Source: Dehalococcoidia bacterium (GTDB lineage: Bacteria > Chloroflexota > Dehalococcoidia > UBA2979). From it: a DNA stretch of 9,529 nucleotides. The notes under the pieces are model-generated. The model was not told where the DNA came from. It saw nothing but the letters and a program-made list of their open reading frames with translations, and made no database searches. Each line of letters starts with the position of its first letter. Within the stretch, counting starts at the first letter, position 1. The stretch lies in assembly GCA_023228765.1 (NCBI GenBank), contig JALOAM010000121.1:1-9529 (forward strand), read 5' to 3'. This document shows, piece after piece, positions 1 through 7,396 of the stretch. The position numbers were made by a program, and so were the translations under genes.

Positions 1-1
1 G

Positions 2-2218
2 TCCCTGCTCGGCCCGACGCCCGCGTTCGACGAGCTCTCCGGAGGGGCCCTGCTGCCGGTCTACATCGGCCGGACCGCGTTCATCCTTGCCGGGGTTGGC
101 GCGCTGATCGCGTTCCTCTCGCTGATGATCCCGGCATGGCGCGCCACCCGGAACAGCGTGGTCGAGTTCAAGCGCGGCGCCGCGAGGCCAGGGCGCACGC
201 CGCTCCTGATGCGCTACTACCTCGATGTCGCGTTCGTCCTCGTGGTGGCCGCCGTGTTCTGGCGGCTCTCCCAGCAGGAGGAGCTGTTCACCGAGTCGCT
301 GTTCGGCGAGACCCAGGTCGACCCGATCCTGCTCGCGACTCCCGCGGTGTTCATGGTCACGGTCGGCGTCGTGTTCCTCAGGCTGTTCCCGGTCGTGTTG
401 AGGGCGATCGCGTGGGGCGTCGGCTGGACACGGAGTGTCGCGATCCTCGTGGGGATGCGCTCGCTGGTGCGGCAGCCCTCGCACTACACGCGCCTCATCC
501 TGCTCCTCATGTTCGCCACCGGCGTCGGCATGTTCGGCGCCACCTTCTCGGCCACCCTCGGCGCGTCCTACGTCGACCGTGCGGCGTACGAGGCGGGCGC
601 GGACGTCCGCGCCTCGTTCACGTCCGCACAGGTCGGCGGTGGCGACGGCGCCGCGCGCGCCCTCGTCGAGTCCGTCCCCGCCGAGGCATCCGCGCTGGCG
701 GCGCGTGTCGATGCGACGGTGTCGCGCCCGCGGGGATTGCGGGAGACGTTCCCGGTGCTGGCCGTGGACGCCTCGACGTTCGGTGACGTGGCGTTCGTGC
801 GCGATGACTTCGCCCCGCAGTCCCTGGGCACGATGACCGAACACCTCGCCGAAGACCGCACGGAGACGCCCTCCGGCCCCGCGCTGCCGGCGGACACGCA
901 GCAGATCGGGATGTGGCTCAAGTTCCCCGACACCCGGGGCCGCATCGACGTGGTCGTCGCGCTCCGCGATGCGACCGGCCGAGCCTTCGAGCGCGTCGTC
1001 GCCTCCGTGCCCCCGACCGCCGAGTACGCGCAGGAGTGGCGCTTCTACTCGACCGCCGTGCAGAGCGGCGTCGGCGTGAACCCGCCGCAGGGCCCCTTCG
1101 AGCTTGTCGCGGTGCTCTTCGACCCAACCGGCCGGATCGCGGCCCAGCGCGGCGTCGTGCAACTGGGACCGCTCCAGGTCTCGCCCTCCCCGGCCCCGCC
1201 ATCGCGAGGCATCGCGGCGCTGGAGGTCCTCGACGCGCCGTGGGACGACGCGACGACCGTCGCCTCGCTGGACGATCCGGCGTTCGCCGTGATCCAGGGC
1301 ACCCGCGCCGGCGGGATGGACGACACCGCTCGCCCCGTCGAGGACGCTCCGCCCGGACTCGACACCTCGCTCCGCTACGAGTGGCTCGACTCCGAGTTCG
1401 CCCCCGGCGCGCGCGGGATGGGGCTCGCCCTCGAAAGCCGCGTGATGAGCATCTACCTCGCGCGCGACACGGCCGCGGAACTCGAGCTGGAGGAGGGTGA
1501 CACGTTCGCACTGTCCGTCCTCGGGCGGTTCATGCAGGCCGAGCTGGCCGGGGTGCTCGACTACTTCCCGACGTGGGGCGGGAGCGGCGGCTTCGGGCTC
1601 GTGGACGCGTCCCGGCTCTTCGCCCAGGTCAACGTCGCCGCTCCGGACCGCGCGCTCGTGTACCAGGAAGCGTGGTTCGCGTCCGACGATCCCGAGGGCA
1701 CCGTCGCCGCGCTCGAGGCGGCCGGCCTCGCCAACGTCGTCAGCCGCGAAGGCATCGAGGCAGCCCAGCAGGACGACCCGCTGATCGCGGCGGGGTGGTC
1801 GGGCATCCTCGCGATCGCGTTCGCCGCCGTGCTGCTGCTCTCCGCGATCGGGTTCGTCGTCTACTCCTACCTCACCGCCCAGCAGCGCGGGTTGGAGTTC
1901 GCGATCCTCCGCACCCTCGGCTTCTCACGCGGCCAGATCTTCTCCGTGGTGATGTTCGAGCACTTGTTTGTGATCGTGGCAGGGATGGGGCTCGGCACGC
2001 TGGTGGGGCTCCGCATCGGCGCGATCATGATGGGCTTCCTCGCCACCGACGAGCGCGGCGCCGAGGTGGTGCCGCCATTCATCCTCGGCGTGTCGTGGAC
2101 GCAGGTGCTGATCGTGTGGGCGATCCTCGGCGCGGTGTTTATCGGTACCATCGCTGGAGTAGTCGCCCTCTACTTCCGCCTCGCGGTCCACCGCGTGCTG
2201 AGGATCGGCGACGCCTGA
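2..2218 (+). CDS. FtsX-family ABC exporter permease (5' partial)
   Basis: Membrane subunit of a MacB/LolC-type ABC transporter, likely moving lipids, peptides or envelope components, or transmitting mechanical force, at the cytoplasmic membrane. The reading frame is open from base 2 without a start, so the ATG at 125 is internal and 738 residues are visible. In order: the last helix of a first FtsX domain (about residues 20-45, ending in PAWRATRNSVVEFKRG), two helices near 72-90 and 107-135, and a helix near 162-187. Then a ~400-residue extracytoplasmic domain (about 190-592), and three C-terminal helices (about 597-624, 649-675, 697-726). The typical FtsX motif RTLGFSRGQIFSVV lies between the last domain's first two helices. 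This is the duplicated-FtsX architecture, with most of the first half lying outside the window. The ectodomain includes a beta-rich stretch near 296-394. The first ATPase begins 37 bp downstream. The substrate cannot be read from sequence. Confidence 0.92.
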   Translation, partial: SLLGPTPAFDELSGGALLPVYIGRTAFILAGVGALIAFLSLMIPAWRATRNSVVEFKRGAARPGRTPLLMRYYLDVAFVLVVAAVFWRLSQQEELFTESLFGETQVDPILLATPAVFMVTVGVVFLRLFPVVLRAIAWGVGWTRSVAILVGMRSLVRQPSHYTRLILLLMFATGVGMFGATFSATLGASYVDRAAYEAGADVRASFTSAQVGGGDGAARALVESVPAEASALAARVDATVSRPRGLRETFPVLAVDASTFGDVAFVRDDFAPQSLGTMTEHLAEDRTETPSGPALPADTQQIGMWLKFPDTRGRIDVVVALRDATGRAFERVVASVPPTAEYAQEWRFYSTAVQSGVGVNPPQGPFELVAVLFDPTGRIAAQRGVVQLGPLQVSPSPAPPSRGIAALEVLDAPWDDATTVASLDDPAFAVIQGTRAGGMDDTARPVEDAPPGLDTSLRYEWLDSEFAPGARGMGLALESRVMSIYLARDTAAELELEEGDTFALSVLGRFMQAELAGVLDYFPTWGGSGGFGLVDASRLFAQVNVAAPDRALVYQEAWFASDDPEGTVAALEAAGLANVVSREGIEAAQQDDPLIAAGWSGILAIAFAAVLLLSAIGFVVYSYLTAQQRGLEFAILRTLGFSRGQIFSVVMFEHLFVIVAGMGLGTLVGLRIGAIMMGFLATDERGAEVVPPFILGVSWTQVLIVWAILGAVFIGTIAGVVALYFRLAVHRVLRIGDA

Positions 2219-2255
2219 TGCCCGCTCCTGACATCCTCCGCGCTGAGGTAGCAGC

Positions 2256-3206
2256 ATGACGAACGGCACCAGCAGCGGCCCCTCCGCCCCGCTATCCGCA
2301 TCCCTCACGGAGGGGCCGGATGCGCCGTACATCCACGCCGAGGACCTGTTCAAGATCTACAAGAGCGATGAGCTGGAGGTCGTCGCCCTCCGCGGCCTCG
2401 ACCTGCGCGTCGCGCGCGGCGAGATGATGGCGATCGTCGGCGCATCCGGTTCCGGGAAGTCCACCCTGCTCAACATCCTCGCCGGCCTCGATCAGCCCTC
2501 GGCGGGGCGGATCACGGTCGGCCACCGCAACCTGCTCACGGTCACTGCCGAGGACCTGGTCGAGTACCGCCGTCGCGAGGTGGGCTTCGTCTGGCAGCAG
2601 ACCGGCCGCAATCTGATCCCGTACCTCACCGCGGAGGAGAACGTCACCGTCCCCATGGCCCTCGACGGGCGGTCGGCGAAGCAGGCCCGCGATCGCGCGC
2701 GGCAGCTCCTGGAGCAGGTCGGGCTGATCGAGGAACGTCGCCGCCGCCCGACGGAACTGTCGGGCGGCCAGCAGCAGCGCGTCGCCATCGCCGTCGCGCT
2801 GGCGAACAACCCGCCCCTGCTCCTCGCCGACGAGCCCACCGGCGAACTCGACTCAGCGACCGCTGACGAGGTGTTTCGCGTGATGACGGACCTCAACCGC
2901 GACACCGGCGTCACGGTGGTCATCGTGACCCACGACCGCGAGATCACGCGCCGCGTGGATCGCGTCGTGGCGATGCGGGATGGCCGCACGAGCACGGAGA
3001 TCGTGCGTCGCGCCGCATTCGCCCGAGGCCAGCAGTTCGCCGCGGACGAGTACGCCGTCGTGGACCGTTCCGGCCGCCTCCAGATCCCCCGCGAGTACCT
3101 CGACGAGCTCGACATCGGCCGAAGGGCGCGGGTCACGATGGCCGACGGTCGTGTCGAAGTACGACCCGAGGATGGCGCGGACGGCGACCGCAAGGAGTCC
3201 CGCTGA
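2256..3206 (+). CDS. MacB/LolD-type ABC transporter ATPase with AbrB-like C-terminal tail
   Basis: ATP-hydrolysing subunit that should dock on the cytoplasmic face of the upstream permease. Of 316 residues, about 25-250 form the nucleotide-binding domain: Walker A GASGSGKST (62-70), Q-loop glutamines at 114-115, signature LSGGQQQRVAIA (168-179), Walker B LLLADEPTGELD (188-199) and the H-loop histidine 226 in VTHD. All catalytic residues are intact. The first ~24 residues are a Ser/Pro-rich leader without obvious function. After the domain comes an unusual ~65-residue tail; residues about 265-304 contain VDRSGRLQIPREYLDELDIG, which resembles the beta-hairpin core of AbrB/MazE/SpoVT DNA-binding folds. 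The ATG is supported by GAGG 7 nt upstream. The TGA overlaps the next ATG by one base (TGATG). Family assignment is certain; the tail's identity is by motif only. Confidence 0.95.
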   Translation: MTNGTSSGPSAPLSASLTEGPDAPYIHAEDLFKIYKSDELEVVALRGLDLRVARGEMMAIVGASGSGKSTLLNILAGLDQPSAGRITVGHRNLLTVTAEDLVEYRRREVGFVWQQTGRNLIPYLTAEENVTVPMALDGRSAKQARDRARQLLEQVGLIEERRRRPTELSGGQQQRVAIAVALANNPPLLLADEPTGELDSATADEVFRVMTDLNRDTGVTVVIVTHDREITRRVDRVVAMRDGRTSTEIVRRAAFARGQQFAADEYAVVDRSGRLQIPREYLDELDIGRRARVTMADGRVEVRPEDGADGDRKESR

Positions 3207-3997
3207 TGGCTCGTGAAGCGATGATCGAGGTCGAGGGCGTCACGCGGATCTTCAGCAGCGCCGGCACCAGCGTGCGTGCGGTGGACGATGTCTCGCTGAC
3301 CATCGGACGAGGCGAGTTCATGGCGATCGTCGGGCGCTCCGGCTCGGGCAAGACCACCCTCCTCAACCTCATCGCCGGCCTCGACCAGCCCGACGAGGGG
3401 CGCATCCTGGTGGACGGCGCGGAAGTCTCGAGGTTCAACGACCGCCAGATGACCGAGTTCCGGCGACACCAGGTGGGCTTCGTCTTCCAGTCCTTCGGCC
3501 TGCTCCCGCTGCTCTCCGCGGAGGAGAACATCGACCTCGCGCTGCGCATCGCGGGTGCAGGCCTGCGAGACCGGCACGACCGCACCAGGGAACTCCTCGC
3601 GCTCGTGGGCCTCACTGAGCGCGCTCACCACCGGCCCTACGAGCTGTCGGGCGGCGAGCAGCAGCGCGTCGCGGTCGCGAGGGCGCTCGCGAACCGGCCG
3701 GCGCTGGTCATCGCAGACGAGCCCACCGGCGAGCTCGACTCCACGACCGGCGCGCAGATCTTCGCCCTCCTGCGTGACGTCGCCGAGGCCGGCGTCACCG
3801 TGATCGCCGCCACCCACGATCCGTTCGTCATGGAGCACGTCGACCGCGTCCTCGAGATGTCCGATGGCCGCCTCCTGCCGGAGGGCGAAGGGCTGCTGGT
3901 CGCGCAGCACCGGAGCAAGCGACCGGCGTCGTCCTCGGCGGCTGCGCCGGCTCCGGCTCGCGCGGAGGTCCCGCCTGCGCGACCATCTCCCCGGTGA
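3206..3997 (+). CDS. MacB/LolD-type ABC transporter ATPase (second)
   Basis: Second ATPase of the exporter cluster, 263 residues. Walker A GRSGSGKTT (43-51), Q-loop Gln95 in FVFQSFGLLP, signature LSGGEQQRVAVARALA (147-162), Walker B LVIADEPTGELD (167-178) and H-loop His204 in ATHD are all present, so it should be active. The TGELD after Walker B is typical of the LolD/MacB branch. After about residue 235 the tail is a Ser/Ala/Pro-rich low-complexity segment with no fold, unlike the structured tail of the preceding ATPase. The ATG has AAGGAG 8 nt upstream and overlaps the previous stop by one base. Its own TGA overlaps the next gene's GTG (GTGA). Having two distinct ATPases beside one duplicated permease suggests either a heterodimer or that one serves a permease left of the window. 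Confidence 0.95.
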   Translation: MAREAMIEVEGVTRIFSSAGTSVRAVDDVSLTIGRGEFMAIVGRSGSGKTTLLNLIAGLDQPDEGRILVDGAEVSRFNDRQMTEFRRHQVGFVFQSFGLLPLLSAEENIDLALRIAGAGLRDRHDRTRELLALVGLTERAHHRPYELSGGEQQRVAVARALANRPALVIADEPTGELDSTTGAQIFALLRDVAEAGVTVIAATHDPFVMEHVDRVLEMSDGRLLPEGEGLLVAQHRSKRPASSSAAAPAPARAEVPPARPSPR

Positions 3998-4611
3998 ACA
4001 CCCGAGCGAACCCTGACGCGAACACACCCGCGCACGTCGTCCACATCATCGCCGCGTCCTTCCGGCCCGAAGTCCCGGACGACCTCGCCGCTGCCACCCT
4101 CGCGAGGGCGCGCGCGCTGCGGGAGGCACCCGGCGCGCGCGCCGGGCTGGTCGCGCACACCGGCCCGTCGGTGATCGTCGCGACGTGGCTGGACGGCCGC
4201 GCGAGCCTCGAGCCGTTCGCGGCATCCCCGCCCCACATGGAGTTCGTGATGCGGGGTCTCGCACCGAGCATCTCGGGCATGTGGAGCGCCGGCGTCGAGA
4301 CCGCGGCTCCGCCGCCGTCCTCGGACGACCCTGCCGAGACGCCCGCGCTCCTCTGGGCGTTCGCCGTCCGCACCGCCGATACGGCGTTCGAATGGCAGGT
4401 TCGGGACGTGCTCACCTCGCTGGAGGCCCTCCCCGCCCTCGTCGCCGCGGGACCGACGTTCGAGGAGCGCGACCGCTATCGCGCCGGCGGGGTGGCGTGC
4501 GTCCATGCCGCGGATGTCGAGGCGTTCCGGACCGCCCTCGACGGCGTGCGGGCTGAGTGGGGAGAGATGCGGCCGCACATCGTGGAGTCCACCGCCGAGG
4601 TCATCCGGTGA
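3994..4611 (+). CDS. Conserved-looking hypothetical protein, possibly two ABM/dimeric alpha-beta-barrel-like halves
   Basis: Not firmly recognised; 205 residues, no signal peptide or membrane segment, so probably cytoplasmic. The N-terminal half (about 14-100) has a pattern seen in antibiotic-biosynthesis-monooxygenase-like (ferredoxin-like) folds: a first strand VVHIIAASFR, a helix, a strand PSVIVATWLD, then ASLEPFAASPPHMEFV, which resembles the 'aspeH' helix of that family. A Pro/Ser/Asp linker (105-117) leads to a second half beginning LLWAFAVRT with a similar strand-helix-strand order, hinting at an internal duplication. The GTG start is chosen because it overlaps the previous stop as GTGA. 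No Shine-Dalgarno is well placed (GGAGG is about 25 nt upstream), so translation probably relies on coupling. Its stop again overlaps the next gene as GTGA. Gene reality is well supported by codon use and packing; the fold is a weak inference. Confidence 0.78.
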   Translation: MNTRANPDANTPAHVVHIIAASFRPEVPDDLAAATLARARALREAPGARAGLVAHTGPSVIVATWLDGRASLEPFAASPPHMEFVMRGLAPSISGMWSAGVETAAPPPSSDDPAETPALLWAFAVRTADTAFEWQVRDVLTSLEALPALVAAGPTFEERDRYRAGGVACVHAADVEAFRTALDGVRAEWGEMRPHIVESTAEVIR

Positions 4612-5189
4612 GCCGCCGCTTTCCGAACCGGCGCCATGTGAACATCGACCTGGGGCCGGAGCGGATCCGCCGGCGGAACCTGAACCGCGTCTCGATCAGC
4701 ATCGCCGGCATCTTCGTGCTGCTGCTTGTCGCCTCGCCGTTCCTCCCCGGCCTCATCTCCGACGGTCCGTTGGACGACGGCACCCCGACCGCCACGGTCG
4801 TCCCGATCGATGGCGCTCTCCCCGTCGAGGTGGTGCGTGTCGTGGACGGCGACACCCTGGACGTGCGCTCCGCACAAACCGAGCTGCGCGTCCGCCTCTA
4901 TGGCGTCGACACGCCCGAGCGCGGGGACGCCTGCTACCGGGAGGCCACCGACCGCCTTGCCGCGCTCGCGGGCGAGCACGTGCAACTCCTCCCGGACGCG
5001 CGCCTGCAGGACCAGTTTGGCCGCGAGCTGCGGTACGTCTATGCCTCGGACGGCACGCTCATTGACGAGCAACTGGTCGCGGAGGGCTACGGCCACGCGT
5101 GGACCGATGACGGCCAGTTCCGCTCGCAGATCATGGCGGCGGAGGTGCAGGCCCGCGACACGGACCGCGGCTGCCTCTGGGGCGAGTAG
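4608..5189 (+). CDS. Membrane-anchored staphylococcal-nuclease-like (thermonuclease) protein
   Basis: Predicted Ca2+-dependent phosphodiesterase of the SNase family, displayed outside the cytoplasmic membrane. The 193-residue product has a basic N-terminus (Arg/Asn-rich, 1-28), one hydrophobic segment at about 29-50 (signal anchor), a short linker, and an SNase domain at about 71-192. Catalytic and metal-ligand positions look intact by motif: VVDGDT (Asp80, Asp82, Thr83), Arg96 and Asp101-Thr-Pro-Glu104 in VRLYGVDTPE, and Arg139 in DQFGRELRYVY. These match Asp21, Arg35, Asp40, Glu43 and Arg87 of the staphylococcal enzyme. Cys109 and Cys189 could form a disulfide. The GTG at 4608 is preferred over the ATG at 4557 because it overlaps the previous stop (GTGA) and has GAGG 7 nt upstream; the ATG would overlap the previous gene by 55 bp. 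A second GTG at 4638 is possible. It is the last gene of the cluster. Confidence 0.9.
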   Translation: MSRRFPNRRHVNIDLGPERIRRRNLNRVSISIAGIFVLLLVASPFLPGLISDGPLDDGTPTATVVPIDGALPVEVVRVVDGDTLDVRSAQTELRVRLYGVDTPERGDACYREATDRLAALAGEHVQLLPDARLQDQFGRELRYVYASDGTLIDEQLVAEGYGHAWTDDGQFRSQIMAAEVQARDTDRGCLWGE

Positions 5190-5196
5190 CCGCCCC
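5179..5196 (+). terminator. Possible hairpin across the nuclease stop codon
   Basis: GGGGCG (5179-5184) and CGCCCC (5191-5196) form a perfect 6-bp G/C stem with a 6-nt loop that contains the TAG stop. It sits where the five-gene cluster should end and before the antiporter. No T-tract follows, so it is not a classical intrinsic terminator; in GC-rich DNA such a short stem could be chance. Confidence 0.22.
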
Positions 5197-5303
5197 TCGG
5201 ACTCGATCATGTGAGGAGCTCCGGGGTGGTAGCCTGAGATCTGGCGCGCCGGGAAGTCTGGTCGGCTGTTGTCCTTGCCGATCCCTGACTTCCAGGAGCA
5301 CGA

Positions 5304-6596
5304 ATGCCAAGTGAGACCCCTCGGGAGACCGTCCTCGGACGCGGTTCCTGGTCCGAGACCGCACGCGTCATCACCATCCTTCGCAAGGAGACCGTCGGCG
5401 GAGCGATCGTCCTCGCAGCCACGGTGATCGCCCTCATCTGGGCCAATTCACCCGGCGCCGATGCATACCATGCGCTCCGGGACTTCCGGATCGGCCCGGA
5501 ACGCTTGCACCTCAATCTGTCGCTCGGCGCCTGGGCCGCGGACGGTCTGCTCGCGATCTTCTTCTTCGTGGTCGGGCTGGAGCTCAAGCGCGAGTTCGTG
5601 GCCGGCGATCTCCGATCGCCGCGTCGGGCCGCCCTCCCGATCCTCGCCGCGATGGGGGGCATGGTCGTCCCAGCCCTGATCTACGTGGCAGTGAACCTCG
5701 GCGGCGAGGGGGCGTTGCGCGGCTGGGCGATCCCGACGGCGACCGACATCGCGTTCGCGATGGCCGTGCTCGCCATCGTGGGCACCCACCTCCCGGCGGC
5801 GCTCCGGACGTTCTTGCTCACGCTGGCGGTGGTCGATGACCTCCTCGCGATCATCATCATCGCCGTCTTCTACACCAGTGACCTTGAATTGCCGGCGCTG
5901 GTCGCGGCACTCGTCCCGCTGGCCCTCTTCGCGATCGCGGTGCAGCGGCGTATCCGCACGTGGTGGGTGCTCCTGCCGCTGGCCGTCCTCACCTGGCTGC
6001 TCGTGCACGAGTCGGGCATCCACGCCACGATCGCCGGCGTGCTGCTCGGCTTCACGGTGCCGGTCCGGCGCGGCGGGGGGCACCGCGAGCCCGATCACTC
6101 GGGGATGGCGGAGCACCTCGAACACCTGCTCAGACCGATCTCGGCCGGCGTTGCCGTCCCGGTCTTCGCGTTCCTCGCGGCCGGGGTGACGCTGGGTGGT
6201 TGGGGCGGCTTCAGCAGCGCCCTATCGGATCGAGTGACCATCGGAGTGATCGTCGGACTGGTGGCCGGGAAGTCGCTGGGGATCTTCGGCGCGACGTACC
6301 TGCTCACGCGCCTGACCCGCATCGAGCTTGATGCGGGTCTGACCTGGGCGGAGGTACTCGGATTGTCGCTCCTCGCCGGGATCGGCTTCACCGTCTCGTT
6401 GCTCATCGGTGACCTGGCTTTCGGAGCCTCCAGCCTGCACGACGATCACGTGAAGGTCGGCGTGCTGATGGGCTCCGTCGTCGCGGCGATCCTCGCGGCG
6501 GTGATCCTCCGCACGAGGAACCGCGCCTACCAGCGTCTCCGCGCCGAGGAGGAGGTGGATGCCGACCGCAATACCGTGCCGGATGTGTTCGAGTAG
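5304..6596 (+). CDS. nhaA: Na+/H+ antiporter NhaA
   Basis: Electrogenic secondary antiporter that expels Na+ (or Li+) in exchange for H+ across the cytoplasmic membrane, for pH and sodium homeostasis. The 430-residue length and hydrophobic profile fit the ~12-helix NhaA family. Hallmarks: FFFVVGLELKRE (86-97), GWAIPTATDIAFAMAVL (140-156) with Asp148 equivalent to E. coli Asp133, and VVDDLLAI with Asp178-Asp179 equivalent to the ion-binding pair Asp163-Asp164. Lys323 in AGKSLGIF is equivalent to Lys300, and the C-terminal GIGFTVSLLIGDLAF is at 359-373. All key residues are present, so it should work. The ATG is preceded by AGGAG 5 nt upstream. It is separated by 114 bp from the cluster before it and converges with the lipoprotein gene 23 bp after its stop. 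It is most likely its own unit; no clear sodium-responsive element is visible. Confidence 0.97.
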   Translation: MPSETPRETVLGRGSWSETARVITILRKETVGGAIVLAATVIALIWANSPGADAYHALRDFRIGPERLHLNLSLGAWAADGLLAIFFFVVGLELKREFVAGDLRSPRRAALPILAAMGGMVVPALIYVAVNLGGEGALRGWAIPTATDIAFAMAVLAIVGTHLPAALRTFLLTLAVVDDLLAIIIIAVFYTSDLELPALVAALVPLALFAIAVQRRIRTWWVLLPLAVLTWLLVHESGIHATIAGVLLGFTVPVRRGGGHREPDHSGMAEHLEHLLRPISAGVAVPVFAFLAAGVTLGGWGGFSSALSDRVTIGVIVGLVAGKSLGIFGATYLLTRLTRIELDAGLTWAEVLGLSLLAGIGFTVSLLIGDLAFGASSLHDDHVKVGVLMGSVVAAILAAVILRTRNRAYQRLRAEEEVDADRNTVPDVFE

Positions 6597-6619
6597 GACG
6601 AGCCGCCTCGGAGGGAGTC

Positions 6620-7396
6620 CTATGGCAGCAGTTCAAGGATGGACGAGCCGTTGTCCCAGCGCAGGACGCGGTGCGGCTCTGCTGCTTCGATCCACGCGGT
6701 GCGGACGGAGCGGCCGTTGCGGAACAGCAGCCGGTACGCCTCGAACTCCCCGGCGGGGACGGTGACCGTCTCCGTCTGAGGCACGCGCAGGTTCACGGTC
6801 TGCTGGCTCGCCTCGAGCGCGTTCACGGAGACGTAGAAGTCCTCGTGCTCCTCCGCGAGGTTCACGGAGCGCCAGAGCCAGAGCGAGGACTCGTTGTCGT
6901 AGTAGTGGTCGCGGAGGCGCAGCGTCTTGGTCGACGGGTCGTCATCGTCCTCGGAGTCGAAGTGCTCAACGGTAACCGTGGGGTCACCGTCCTCGTCCGT
7001 GCCGTAGGTCCAGGACCAGCGCTCCGTGTTGACCTTGCCGTCGTCGTCGCGCGAGGTGACCGTGCGCTCACCTCGCTCCGGACGGAACGTGGAGGCATTC
7101 ACCCACACCACGGCGTCGTCGGTCACCGGCGTGGCACCCTCGGGCGTCTCGGACTCGACGTATCCCTGCGTCAGGGCGATGAGCCCGCCGTCCGCGGCGG
7201 CGCTGAGGGTGCCCGAGCCGATCACGTCGCCGTCGGAGTCCAGTACCCGGTACTGGAGCTCTTCGCCGCTCGGCCAAGGCGCCGCCTCGAAGATGTCGGA
7301 GGTCTCGGCACTCGAACTCTCCGAGGTGCATGCGGTGCTCGCGAGGAAGAGCCCCGTGACGAGCGCGAGGAGGACGAGAAGGCGGCGGTTGGTCAT
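6620..7396 (-). CDS. Secreted lipoprotein, DUF3108-like
   Basis: Predicted exported lipoprotein of 258 residues. It begins MTNRRLLVLLALVTGLFL, a basic then hydrophobic signal peptide, followed by a lipobox-like STAC with Cys23 as the lipid-attachment residue, and then a Ser/Thr/Glu-rich tether. The -3 residue of the lipobox is Ser rather than the usual Leu, a mild deviation. The mature part is acidic and beta-rich. It opens with GEELQYRVLDSDGDVIGSG and closes with VPAGEFEAYRLLFRNGRS followed by a strand ending in LRWDNGSSILEL. This order resembles DUF3108-type proteins of unknown function. An Asp/Glu run lies near 147-153. The ATG overlaps the aldolase stop (ATGA) and has no well-placed Shine-Dalgarno, so translation is probably coupled. 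The longer open frame upstream of this ATG only runs antisense-like through the aldolase gene. Confidence 0.87.
   Translation of the reverse strand: MTNRRLLVLLALVTGLFLASTACTSESSSAETSDIFEAAPWPSGEELQYRVLDSDGDVIGSGTLSAAADGGLIALTQGYVESETPEGATPVTDDAVVWVNASTFRPERGERTVTSRDDDGKVNTERWSWTYGTDEDGDPTVTVEHFDSEDDDDPSTKTLRLRDHYYDNESSLWLWRSVNLAEEHEDFYVSVNALEASQQTVNLRVPQTETVTVPAGEFEAYRLLFRNGRSVRTAWIEAAEPHRVLRWDNGSSILELLP

Noticed and set aside
125..127. ATG at 125 as the start of the permease
   Set aside because: The frame is open to base 2 and encodes a transmembrane helix leading directly into PAWRATRNSVVEFKRG, so this ATG is internal and the gene continues beyond the left edge.
2492..4027. A 511-codon minus-strand reading frame opposite both ATPase genes
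   Set aside because: It is antisense to two genes with complete catalytic motifs; its product is Arg/Ser-rich and of no recognisable family, as expected from GC-rich third-position bias.
4557..4559. ATG at 4557 as the start of the nuclease gene
   Set aside because: It would overlap the preceding gene by 55 bp, whereas the in-frame GTG at 4608 gives the same GTGA overlap seen one gene earlier and has GAGG 7 nt upstream.
5230..5235. TAGCCT as a -10 box for nhaA
   Set aside because: No acceptable -35 sequence is found 16-18 bp upstream, and such a hexamer is expected by chance; nhaA surely has a promoter near here but it cannot be fixed by eye.
6597..6619. Possible bidirectional terminator between the converging nhaA and lipoprotein genes
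   Set aside because: The 23-bp gap contains no inverted repeat long enough to form a convincing stem and no T-tract.
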